Origin: Leptodesmis sichuanensis A121
GTDB lineage: Bacteria > Cyanobacteriota > Cyanobacteriia > Leptolyngbyales > Leptolyngbyaceae
Direction of reading: 5' to 3'
Assembly: GCF_021379005.1 (NCBI RefSeq)
Contig: NZ_CP075171.1
Span: 4,526,001-4,590,000, forward strand
DNA: 64,000 nt
The notes beneath the pieces were generated by a model that was not told where the DNA came from, searched no databases, and worked only from the letters and a program-made list of their open reading frames with translations. Shown in pieces: positions 10,001 to 17,246 of the stretch. Positions within the stretch are counted from its first letter, which is position 1. Every line of letters starts with the position of its first letter. The position numbers and the translations under genes were made by a program.

Positions 10001-13000
10001 CAGATAGGGATTTTCGTTCAGTTCCCCGATCCACCGTAAAGCCATTATTTGCAACCCATGGGTTCTGGAACCCACAGGATGTCGGGCGATTTCCACCAGG
10101 GCTTCAGCTTGGTAATACTTCCCCTGAATTGCTTCAAGCGAGCCAAGAGGCTCTGCGATAGTGGTGGTATCGGAATTGCCAGCTAAGGCTAATTGAATTT
10201 TGACCTTGAGTACGGCGCGGTAATCATCTCCCTGGTAGTGCTGAAGTAACTCGTTAACCTGCTGGGGAAAGTCAGGTGCTAAGGCTATCAGCACCTCGGC
10301 TTGATACCCAGGATCTGCAAGGTTATAGATAGTTTCAAAAAATGTTGCTTGCGTTGTTTCTGCAGAGTGTTTGAGCAGGGGAGCTAATCGACTAAAGATA
10401 TCGGAAACCGCTCGTTCATAAGAGAAGTCATCCCGTTTGGTAGCACCGAGTCCAATGGTTAATGGAATTAGCCTGTTGTAACCGTCTTGATAGAATTGGT
10501 TCTCTGGCTCTGCTGATTGTGTTGCGGTTAAGGTTGTTTTTTGTTCGGCTTGGGTGATGAGAGCCGTTGCGAGAGAACTTAGTACTCTCGACTGAAGTTG
10601 AGGCAGTGGCAAGGTTTCGACCAGCCTCAATACCGCATCGAAGCAGTCAATCTCTAAAAAGGGTGTGAGAGCTTCCAGGGCTGAGGTACGGTGGTAAGGA
10701 TTCTGGATGGATCCCTCAACTAACTTGATAGCCTCTGAAAACTGGGCTGAGGGGAGATAGGGCATCAGATTGCTGAGGGTTTCGGCACGAAAGCGATCGT
10801 CTGTGATTTCAGTCTCAATTAACTTAAGTACAGCGGGAAATCGACCGGGAGGGAGCCGGGGAATGAGAGCGCTGAGGAATTTGACTTTGTCTTCGTTGCC
10901 AGACAGGTGCTGAACAATTTCCAGGGCGACCGGATGCCGGTTTGCAGGTAAAAGCAAAAGGAAGTCTTCCGGGAAGCGGCTGACAGGAGAAGCCAGAATT
11001 ATAGCGGCTTCAGCCTGATTCAGAGCGGCCTCTGTAAAGAGCTTGAGAGTTGCTGGGGTAAGTTGTGGGGCGAGTTGTGGGGCGATCGCCATTAAATCGT
11101 AGGAATGCTTCATGGCTGAAACGGCAGTAAGCCCCTGTTGAAGTAAGCCATGTGCTTGTTGGAGTAACTCCTGCTGTTGTGATTCAGGTAGACGGGGTGC
11201 AATCGCACCTAAGCCCATTGCCCTGTAGAGTGACTCCTCAATGCCTTGCGCGATGGCACGGGCTTGTTCGAGAAGGTCTACCGAAGATTTGGGCAATTGA
11301 GGAGCAATTGCGATTAAAGCAGTAGCCTTGTTCTGAGAATCATCGAGAGCTTGAATAAGGTTAAGAGTTTTGCGGAAAAGGTGAGTCGCCGATTCGGGCA
11401 GGCGAGGCGAGATCGCCCTCAAGGCAGCGGCTCTATCGGATGACCTCATAGCAAATTGCAATGCGTTAGCTACGTTAGTGCCAATAGATTCCACTACAGT
11501 TAAAGCTTGTTGAAGCACGTCAGCTTTTTGCGACTCTGGCAAGCAAGACGCAATCGCGCTCAAGGCGACGGCTTTGTATTGTGAGTTGTCAAGTGATTGA
11601 GCGGAATTGAGAGCTTGTTGCAGCAGATCGGTAGCAGATTCTGGTAGGCGGGGCGCGATCTCGCTTAAAGCTTTAGCTCTGCTGGATGAGTTCTGAATTG
11701 ATAACGCAGTAGTAAGAGCTAGATAGAAAATGCCAGGTTGTTGCAATTTAGAAAGGTAGGGGGCAATCTCACTTAAGGCTACAGCTTTGAAGTATGGATC
11801 CTCAAGAGATTGAGCCAAGATCAATGCTCGTTGGAGTACTTCAGACTGTTGTGATTTAGACAGGCAGGACGCGATTGCGCTTAAAATAGTGGCTTTGTCA
11901 AAGGGATCCTTAAAAGATCGAGCCACAATAAGAACCTGATGGAGCAGGTCTGGGGTAAATTGAGATAAGTGAGATGAGATTGCACCTAAGGCAGCGACTT
12001 TAGCATAGGAATTTTCAGGGGACTGAGCTAAAAAAAGAAATTTTTGCAGTAGTTCTGGAGCAGATTCAGGTAATGAGGGAGCAATCGTGCTCAAGGTATC
12101 AGCTCTGGGGAAAGAGGGATAAAATCCATGCTCGACTATATCTTCAAGGGATTCAGCCAGAGTAAGAGTTTGCCGGAGTACCTCCTGGTGTTGTGATTCA
12201 GGTAGGTGAAGCGCGATCACACTTAAGGCTTTAACTCTGTCAGATACATTTTCAATAGAAAGAGCGGCAGTAAGAGATTGATAAATCACCTCAAGCTGTT
12301 GTGATTCGGGCAGGTAGGACACGATATCCCCTAGGGCTTTGGCTTTAGAGCCTGAGTCTTCAATGGATTGAGCGACAGCGAGGGCTGTTTGAAGTGCGTC
12401 CTGCTGTTGAGATTCGGGTAGGTAGGGCGCGATATCCCTTAAGGCTTTGGCCTTGTCAGATGCATCCTCAAGAGATAGAACAGCGGTAAGAATTTTTTGG
12501 AGAAGGTCTGTCGCCGATTTGGGCAGATGGGAGACAATTGCGGTGAGAGCCTCAACTTTGGCGGATGAGCCAAATAATCCTTCCCATCCATGTGTGTCGA
12601 TGGACAGAGAAAGAGTAAGGGCTTGTTGAAACACCTCCTGTTGTTGTGATTCCGGTAAGTGAGGGGCGATCGCACTTAAGGCTTTGACCTTGGTGGCTAC
12701 ATCCTGAATATCCTGAGCAGCGGTGAGGGTTTGTTGGAACACCTCTTTTTGTGATTCTGGCAGGTAAGGGGCGATCTCGCTTAAGGCTTCAATTTTGGTA
12801 GATGTTTCCTCAATCTCCTGAGCAGCGGTGAGGGCTTGCTGGAACACCTCTTTTTGTGATTCTGGCAGGTGAGGGGCAATTTTCATTAAGACTTCAGCTT
12901 TTTTATTTGGCCATTCGATCCCCTGAGCCGCGGTGAGGGCTTGTTGCAGCACCTGCTGTTGTTGTGACTCTGGCAGGTGAGGAGCAATCTCGATCAAGGC

Positions 13001-13204
13001 GTTCGCTTTGGCAGATGGTTCTTCAATATTTTGAGCAGTGGCAAGGGCTTCTTGGAAAACATCTGCGGGGGAGGGCAATAACTGAGAAGCTAATTCAACC
13101 AGTGCTTTCACCTTCTGCAAGGAATCAGGGATGCGATCGATCTCCGCCAGGCGATCGTCCACCCAAGTTCGTGAGTCTACTTCCCCTGTCTTTTCTTCAT
13201 TCAT
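7088..13204 (-). CDS. Giant KAP-family P-loop NTPase with N-terminal helical-repeat solenoid
   Basis: A 2038-residue protein. The ATG at 13204 is preferred over the TTG at 13219. Residues about 30-700 hold some 18 tandem repeats of 34-47 residues (core near 35) with consensus KALxxIAPHLPESxxxxVLQQALTxAQSIE, that is, two-helix HEAT-like units; more degenerate units continue to about 1180. The NTPase domain follows: Walker A GILGGWGGGKS (Lys1283), a coiled coil near 1430-1470, a hydrophobic hairpin near 1555-1605, a second coiled coil near 1625-1680, then Walker B VYIDDLDRCPP (Asp1756-Asp1759). Membrane segments between Walker A and B, and a DDLDR Walker B, are hallmarks of KAP NTPases, a family including phage-exclusion PifA and animal Kidins220. 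It is convergent with the ars operon, with no obvious partner gene. The cellular function is unknown. Confidence 0.88.
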   Translation of the reverse strand: MNEEKTGEVDSRTWVDDRLAEIDRIPDSLQKVKALVELASQLLPSPADVFQEALATAQNIEEPSAKANALIEIAPHLPESQQQQVLQQALTAAQGIEWPNKKAEVLMKIAPHLPESQKEVFQQALTAAQEIEETSTKIEALSEIAPYLPESQKEVFQQTLTAAQDIQDVATKVKALSAIAPHLPESQQQEVFQQALTLSLSIDTHGWEGLFGSSAKVEALTAIVSHLPKSATDLLQKILTAVLSLEDASDKAKALRDIAPYLPESQQQDALQTALAVAQSIEDSGSKAKALGDIVSYLPESQQLEVIYQSLTAALSIENVSDRVKALSVIALHLPESQHQEVLRQTLTLAESLEDIVEHGFYPSFPRADTLSTIAPSLPESAPELLQKFLFLAQSPENSYAKVAALGAISSHLSQFTPDLLHQVLIVARSFKDPFDKATILSAIASCLSKSQQSEVLQRALILAQSLEDPYFKAVALSEIAPYLSKLQQPGIFYLALTTALSIQNSSSRAKALSEIAPRLPESATDLLQQALNSAQSLDNSQYKAVALSAIASCLPESQKADVLQQALTVVESIGTNVANALQFAMRSSDRAAALRAISPRLPESATHLFRKTLNLIQALDDSQNKATALIAIAPQLPKSSVDLLEQARAIAQGIEESLYRAMGLGAIAPRLPESQQQELLQQAHGLLQQGLTAVSAMKHSYDLMAIAPQLAPQLTPATLKLFTEAALNQAEAAIILASPVSRFPEDFLLLLPANRHPVALEIVQHLSGNEDKVKFLSALIPRLPPGRFPAVLKLIETEITDDRFRAETLSNLMPYLPSAQFSEAIKLVEGSIQNPYHRTSALEALTPFLEIDCFDAVLRLVETLPLPQLQSRVLSSLATALITQAEQKTTLTATQSAEPENQFYQDGYNRLIPLTIGLGATKRDDFSYERAVSDIFSRLAPLLKHSAETTQATFFETIYNLADPGYQAEVLIALAPDFPQQVNELLQHYQGDDYRAVLKVKIQLALAGNSDTTTIAEPLGSLEAIQGKYYQAEALVEIARHPVGSRTHGLQIMALRWIGELNENPYLQAEYLQRLIPSLEARERIEAINVIGDIRDHYHRVSARVALAQTFPESEIFNAALADARNLESRVHKIEQLSQLAIDMPELLPEIIKLAESLHIDQSSETTEDRNNETETFAIKIERRDILLALAPHLPMRINREVKRELALGRLISRELYDRALFLLARGYRDALQGGTLRNDAAQDRDLLDLKNEINALSGLLLMRDLEPPMAVGILGGWGGGKSYIMHLMQAQMTTIRSRPVHPIEAWNENPNYEKLSPYVGHIYQIKFDAWTFAKSDLWASLMQTIFFELNRQITLEQKLFKFFRDNGIDPYAKNSPYGDIWKVLYQVRDEERDYFLERVLQKSDLENLDPAQQQKIDELLWKTRDVVKQAATEELHKQETALQSVNDRLKQKQEQLETAKTQLKKSQEPEVQELVGQVNQILIVSGVLLRKRIGDDAFRDISQQITSLLPPDLTAESLRKFGGDLRLLISNILEGTDADGKPYNFSCKVFKQWGRKNLALIVIFCGFAAASVVAPLLIAWQLPGAIVPQLVAFIAPLLPAIGMAQKLWRAGQRWYDQAKQALLDCETQIKDSQTVLKRETQRFQKHQEERIATLQAEIEKLTQQAQELEKQVQEAREAVPDNVYASLQEFVDNRIKDGIYDKNLGLMHQVKEDLTNLSYRLLPPPPGSQEYIHKLNDLKAVFPRGPARVVVYIDDLDRCPPRRVVQVLEAVQLLVKTPLFIAVLAIDERYITRALEQFYKGVLLRHGSPSGTDYLEKIIQIPYRVRPIMANTLETYLRAQVVLQDSATGGAKFSEFSRQEFNMLLECCRQVDLTPRTIKRLTNVYKLFKIVCRTRGTKPSLQVQQAILALLALSGRYPNLMRGIFEDIQTCFEEQRTRQQAEQMSYFLHLESPLRDFFRNYQLPEGDRYLQREFEKLQHDALQTEILPRNLTLHDMSHEIFNLIRSFSFVGEIGEDPEDYRISGPVVQENEALSMF

Positions 13205-13288
13205 GCCAGGCTGCCCCAAGCGACGGAAATACTGCCAATGATCAGATTTTGCCCGTGAAAAGCGACTTTTGTCAGCGACAATCTTAAC

Positions 13289-13489
13289 TCACAGAGAAGA
13301 GGTGCCCCAGCCCGCCAACGACACCGAATAGCCATACTCCCGACAAAATTGGGTTAACTTCTCCGTGGCCTTTTTTGGCACCGTCGATCGCAACAGGGGC
13401 GTAAAGACCAGTAGGGCTGGCCGTGCCCATCCTGTTGGCTGAAGGGCTTCAAAATCTTGGCTGAGCGGTATCGCAACTGCCGCCATCAC
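13289..13489 (-). CDS. Small ORF overlapping the 3' end of queA, unrecognised
   Basis: A 66-residue frame starting with GTG at 13489 (ATG is the next codon), overlapping queA by 41 bp in another frame. The product (middle: [18 protein letters not shown]) looks protein-like, with a hydrophobic strand followed by an amphipathic helix. The frame stays open about 14 codons upstream of the GTG, inside queA. It may be a short real gene, or the displaced tail of a longer ancestral reading frame. I do not recognise the family. Confidence 0.35.
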   Translation of the reverse strand: MMAAVAIPLSQDFEALQPTGWARPALLVFTPLLRSTVPKKATEKLTQFCREYGYSVSLAGWGTSSL

Positions 13490-14627
13490 CTTGGCTTGCG
13501 GGACAATGTGATGGCCGCTTTGCTTCTGGCAAAATCAACATCGCATCACCAAAGGAATAAAAACGATACCCTTCCTCGATCGCAACCTGATACAGATCCA
13601 GCAACCGCTGCCGACCAATCAGGGCACTCACCAGCATCATCAAACTGGACTTTGGTAGGTGAAAATTGGTGATCAGACCATCGATAACCTGCCACTGGTA
13701 GCCCGGATAAATGAAGAGATTGGTTTTGCCGTATAAGGGTTGCAGGGTGCCTGACTGAGCGGCTGCTTCCAGCGATCGCACCACGGTTGTTCCTACGGCA
13801 ATTACCCGTCCTCCCTGAGCCTGCGTTTGGCGAATGCGATCGACCGTATCCTGGGAGACTTCTGCCCATTCCGCGTGCATTTGATGCTGGGTAATGTCCT
13901 CCGCCTCTACAGGACGAAAGGTGCCGACCCCCACATGCAGGGTGACAAATGCCTTTTGAATTCCCCGATCGTCCAACCTTTGTAAGAGTTCGGGTGTGAA
14001 ATGTAGGCCAGCAGTGGGGGCAGCAACGGCTCCCAGGCGATCGGCATACACGGTTTGATACTGGTCAGGGGTTGTGTCTGGATTCGAGATGTAGGGCGGT
14101 AACGGCACCTGACCAAATTCATAGAGCCAATCTTTCAGAAACTGCCCCGGAGGCACCTGAAACTCAATAATTCTGCCACTGGTGGTCGGATCTGAGGCTA
14201 ACACCTTCGCTTTCAGGGGGGTCTGATCTGTTGCTGCATCAGTTGACGGCCCTTTGAACCAGATTTCCGCTCCCGGTTTGAGTCGTCTACCAGGCTTCAC
14301 CAGCGCCAACCAGCGAGTCGCAAAGTCATCGACGGCTGGAGTCTCATCGGGCTGAGGTTCTAGTAACAGAATTTCTACCGAGAGGCCACTGGGTTTATGA
14401 CCGTACAAGCGGGCGGGTAAGACGCGGGTATTGTTTAAAACCAGCAGGTCGCCCGGTTTGAGTAATTGAGGCAAATCCCGAAAGATGGCGTGAGTGTGTT
14501 CATTAGCATCTTTCACGACTAACAGACGGGCACTATCTCTGGGAACAACAGGAGCCTGAGCAATCCGGTCTGGGGGGAGAGTGTAATCGTAAGCGGACAG
14601 TAAGCGATCGCAATCCACTGGGCACAT
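13449..14627 (-). CDS. queA: S-adenosylmethionine:tRNA ribosyltransferase-isomerase
   Basis: QueA transfers and isomerises the ribosyl group of AdoMet onto 7-aminomethyl-7-deazaguanine in tRNA, giving epoxyqueuosine. The 392-residue product has the start [19 protein letters not shown], the DSARLLVV and [12 protein letters not shown] motifs, [21 protein letters not shown] and the near-terminal [11 protein letters not shown]. Most family members stop within a few residues of that last motif; here about 24 more residues follow, low in recognisable structure and overlapping the small ORF at 13289-13489 in another frame. This may mean a lost stop or a small frameshift at the 3' end. The enzyme core is intact. 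Confidence 0.93.
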   Translation of the reverse strand: MCPVDCDRLLSAYDYTLPPDRIAQAPVVPRDSARLLVVKDANEHTHAIFRDLPQLLKPGDLLVLNNTRVLPARLYGHKPSGLSVEILLLEPQPDETPAVDDFATRWLALVKPGRRLKPGAEIWFKGPSTDAATDQTPLKAKVLASDPTTSGRIIEFQVPPGQFLKDWLYEFGQVPLPPYISNPDTTPDQYQTVYADRLGAVAAPTAGLHFTPELLQRLDDRGIQKAFVTLHVGVGTFRPVEAEDITQHQMHAEWAEVSQDTVDRIRQTQAQGGRVIAVGTTVVRSLEAAAQSGTLQPLYGKTNLFIYPGYQWQVIDGLITNFHLPKSSLMMLVSALIGRQRLLDLYQVAIEEGYRFYSFGDAMLILPEAKRPSHCPASQGDGGSCDTAQPRF

Positions 14628-14807
14628 CCAACACTGAATCTGCCTTCATTAAACCATTCTTAAGATTTTCAAGAAATCAGGAGGCAAGAATCTGATTCCT
14701 GCGGTACTCCTCCCTTTTCATGTCGGAGCAGAAAGTTGGGAGGGAGAGGTCTGCCAAATGACGTTAATTGGGTGAAATCCCTCTGGTAATAGCGGGCTTC
14801 TCCCCTG

Positions 14808-15257
14808 TTGCAGTTTGTGGTTGCGATCGACGATAGAGGTATATGCATTGCCCATTGGGTAGACGAAACTATGGATTACCTCTACTACCTCGCCAATACC
14901 AGTCTTACCTTGAGAGTGGTTGAGTATCTTTACAGTGGCCGGCTGCCCGTTCAATTCCTGACTGTGATTCATCAGATTGACGGCTGGATCGTCCGCATCA
15001 AAATGAGAGAGTACCTGGAGCCGCATCAACACGGAGACTTTCAGGCATTTATGAATGAGTTGGGCGTTCCCTATACTCCAGATATTCGGGTTCAGATGGC
15101 TCTGTGGGGATTGGAAACGGGTCAATCTCCAGTCGATGTGATGCAACGCTATCAGGTAGCGATCGTGTCTCATGGCTTGCCCGATCGCGAAGAAATCGAA
15201 GAGTTCCGCAGGCAGTTTGTTCGTGGCTTGGGTTACTGTCCCGAAACGTTAGCTTAG
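14808..15257 (+). CDS. Unrecognised soluble protein beside ccmO
   Basis: Up to 149 residues; no family recognised. An in-frame stop at 14790 limits the 5' end. Possible starts are TTG 14808, GTG 14817 or ATG 14874, so the N-terminus is uncertain. The protein is hydrophilic, with a YLYSGRLPVQFLTVIHQIDGW segment near the middle and an acidic/basic helical C-terminus (DREEIEEFRRQFVRGL). Base composition and codon use resemble the neighbours, and the opposite-strand frame looks like a shadow, so this frame is favoured. Its stop overlaps the convergent ccmO stop by 4 bp. The position suggests no role in the carboxysome operon, as transcription runs the other way. Confidence 0.6.
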   Translation: MQFVVAIDDRGICIAHWVDETMDYLYYLANTSLTLRVVEYLYSGRLPVQFLTVIHQIDGWIVRIKMREYLEPHQHGDFQAFMNELGVPYTPDIRVQMALWGLETGQSPVDVMQRYQVAIVSHGLPDREEIEEFRRQFVRGLGYCPETLA

Positions 15258-16261
15258 GGCCGACGCGGATATTGGGCACGATGCCGCTGGCGGATTGCCT
15301 TTGGTTCCGGTTGAGCCAACCTTGACACCGATTCATCAGGAGACGGTTCCGGGTCTACTTCTGTGATTACAGGAATCGCGTCCGTTTCCAGGCTTTCCAT
15401 TGCTTCTGGTTGAGCCAAATCCAGAGTTGGCTCTGACTCAGCCAAAGCAGGTTTAGAGTTTTCCCTCAATTCTTGCAGCGGCATAACCTCCAACTCGGGT
15501 TCGGGTTGGGTCAGGTCTGATAAAGGACGCACCCCTTCACTCAAAGCTAATTCCTGCTGCTCTTGCTTCAATTCCGGTAAGGCGACAACCTCCTTTTCCG
15601 TTTCCTTAACCGATAGCGGAATCCGCAACGGTTGCATCTCTTCGATCCAGCAACTGGCCAACGGTAGAGTTTGATCCAGATCTTCCAGGGGACGGGGCAC
15701 CAGCATTACCGCATGGAGTTCCCCAATCCGTTCAGCCTCCACCATCCCGGCATCCAGGGCCACAGCGACATTGGCCACGGAACCCCGCACGATCGCCGTA
15801 CACAGCCCCGCCCCGATCGTTTCATAAGCCGCCAATACCACATCTGCAGACTTGAGCATGGCATCGGCAGCACCCACCATTGCCGGAAAGCCACGAGTTT
15901 CCAGTAAACCAACGGCCTGATTGCTCAACTTACTATGTCCCCGGCCAGTCGCTAATTGGGCCAACCGATTGCCGATCGGCAACACAACTTCCAGATTGGG
16001 CATGGGACGGGGAATTACCAGCGTTGATAGCTTCTGGCCAAATTGTTCGGCTCGTTCGGCTCCTTCCTGAACCGCCAACCGGACATCGGCAACAGAACCC
16101 CGGACAATCGCCGTACAGTGACCGCTGCCAATCTTCTCATAACCCACCAGCGTCACCCCGGAGGACTTCAGCATGTGGTCGGCAATTCCCACGATCGCGG
16201 GAAAACTCTGGGCAGAAACCAACCCCAAAGCGGTATCAGTAAAATCTTCGCGTCGGCTCAT
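15254..16261 (-). CDS. ccmO: Carboxysome shell protein CcmO (tandem BMC), extended C-terminus
   Basis: A 335-residue protein with two bacterial-microcompartment (BMC) domains, about residues 10-95 and 112-197. Each has the SxxFPAxVGxADxMLKS entry and an xGxGxCTAIVRGSVA core, forming a pseudohexameric trimer unit of the beta-carboxysome shell. Residues from about 200 to the end form an acidic, Pro/Glu/Leu-rich tail (PELKQEQQELALSE, LTQPEPELEVMP) that ends in a basic cluster (RQRHRAQYPRRP). This tail makes the protein longer than the CcmO proteins I know. It is the last gene of the ccm series, separated from ccmN by a 262-bp purine-rich gap, so it may have its own promoter. Confidence 0.93.
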   Translation of the reverse strand: MSRREDFTDTALGLVSAQSFPAIVGIADHMLKSSGVTLVGYEKIGSGHCTAIVRGSVADVRLAVQEGAERAEQFGQKLSTLVIPRPMPNLEVVLPIGNRLAQLATGRGHSKLSNQAVGLLETRGFPAMVGAADAMLKSADVVLAAYETIGAGLCTAIVRGSVANVAVALDAGMVEAERIGELHAVMLVPRPLEDLDQTLPLASCWIEEMQPLRIPLSVKETEKEVVALPELKQEQQELALSEGVRPLSDLTQPEPELEVMPLQELRENSKPALAESEPTLDLAQPEAMESLETDAIPVITEVDPEPSPDESVSRLAQPEPKAIRQRHRAQYPRRP

Positions 16262-16523
16262 TCAATCTAGAAGGGCGAGATCCGGTAGTTACTCTTATCC
16301 TAACTGCAATTCACTGACCCGGAAGTTCCCTGAGCACTTCCAGAAACTGGGAAGGCAGAAGGTAGCTGGGGAAGATGGGCAGGGTGAGGAAGGTAGAGAA
16401 GGCAGTGAGAAACAATTCAATATTCTAAATTCTCCCCATCTCCTCTATCTCCCCTCCCTCCACCCAATCCCCGATCGTTAAAATGGGCTTTTCCCTCTGC
16501 CTTTTTCCTTCTGCCCTCCTAAC

Positions 16524-17159
16524 CTAGTCCTCCCAGGGGTCATCGGTAGATGGCAATGGCTCAGGAGTCGGCGGTGGCGGAGTCGGTTGACGATTGGGAA
16601 AGAGTTTGACCAGCAGTTGATTCACATACACCTGGCCGTAAACATTCATGCCAGAAGCCTGAGTTTCCAGCTTGGAGTTAGATGAATTTTCAGTTTCAGT
16701 CAGCGGTGCAGCAGGTAGGGAATTCTCCTGTCCCTCTACGGTGGCTGCCTCGGTGGGGGGATAGATGACGGTATCCGTGGCTTTCAACTCTTCAGGGTGA
16801 CGGCTAGGATCGCCAATCAACGATCCGGGAGGAATCATCTGCCCCCATTCCACAGAGCCGTTATAAATGGTAGTGGCGGCTCCAATACAGGCATTGGCCC
16901 CGATTTTGACCGCTCCCACCAGCAGCACTTCTGCGCCAATGTTGGCTCCTTCCCCCACTTCCAACGTGCCGCTGTAGGCGTGCAGAATTGAGCCAATCCC
17001 AATACAGGCTCCAGTTTTAATGACAATCCGACTGTTTGGATCGGCCTGAATCAGCACGCCAGGAGCGATCGCAACCCCCGCCTGAATCGTGACATCCCCA
17101 CTGATGTAGTAATGAGACGTACTGACAGGTCGCAGTTGCAAGGATAGCGGCAAGGACAT
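16524..17159 (-). CDS. ccmN: Carboxysome assembly protein CcmN
   Basis: A 211-residue protein linking the CcmM/Rubisco core to the shell. Residues about 15-125 are a left-handed beta-helix of hexapeptide repeats (GDVTIQAGVAIAPGVLIQ; IGANACIGAATTIYNG) that binds the gamma-carbonic-anhydrase-like domain of CcmM. A variable linker follows, then a short amphipathic encapsulation peptide (NVYGQVYVNQLLVKLF, about residues 174-189) that recruits CcmK. The terminus is Pro-rich. It lies 87 bp downstream of ccmM on the same strand. The domain order and the peptide make the identification clear. Confidence 0.93.
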   Translation of the reverse strand: MSLPLSLQLRPVSTSHYYISGDVTIQAGVAIAPGVLIQADPNSRIVIKTGACIGIGSILHAYSGTLEVGEGANIGAEVLLVGAVKIGANACIGAATTIYNGSVEWGQMIPPGSLIGDPSRHPEELKATDTVIYPPTEAATVEGQENSLPAAPLTETENSSNSKLETQASGMNVYGQVYVNQLLVKLFPNRQPTPPPPTPEPLPSTDDPWED

Positions 17160-17246
17160 GGAACCCCCTCTATGGAGTTAAAAGTGATGAATCGTACTCA
17201 ACGAGAGCGCTTAGAACGCTCAACTTTCAACTCTCACAACTCCTGA

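Noticed and set aside
7088-13204. CRISPR-like or satellite repeats in the repeat region of the KAP gene
   Set aside because: The period is about 105 nt, divergent at DNA level, and translates into one continuous helical repeat; it is coding.
14718-15173. 151-codon minus ORF over the 14808-15257 gene
   Set aside because: Composition (His/Gln/Asn-rich, no periodicity) is less protein-like than the plus frame.
17106-17122. GTA-N8-TAC (NtcA-like) string
   Set aside because: It lies inside the ccmN coding region near its start and lacks a promoter; chance match.
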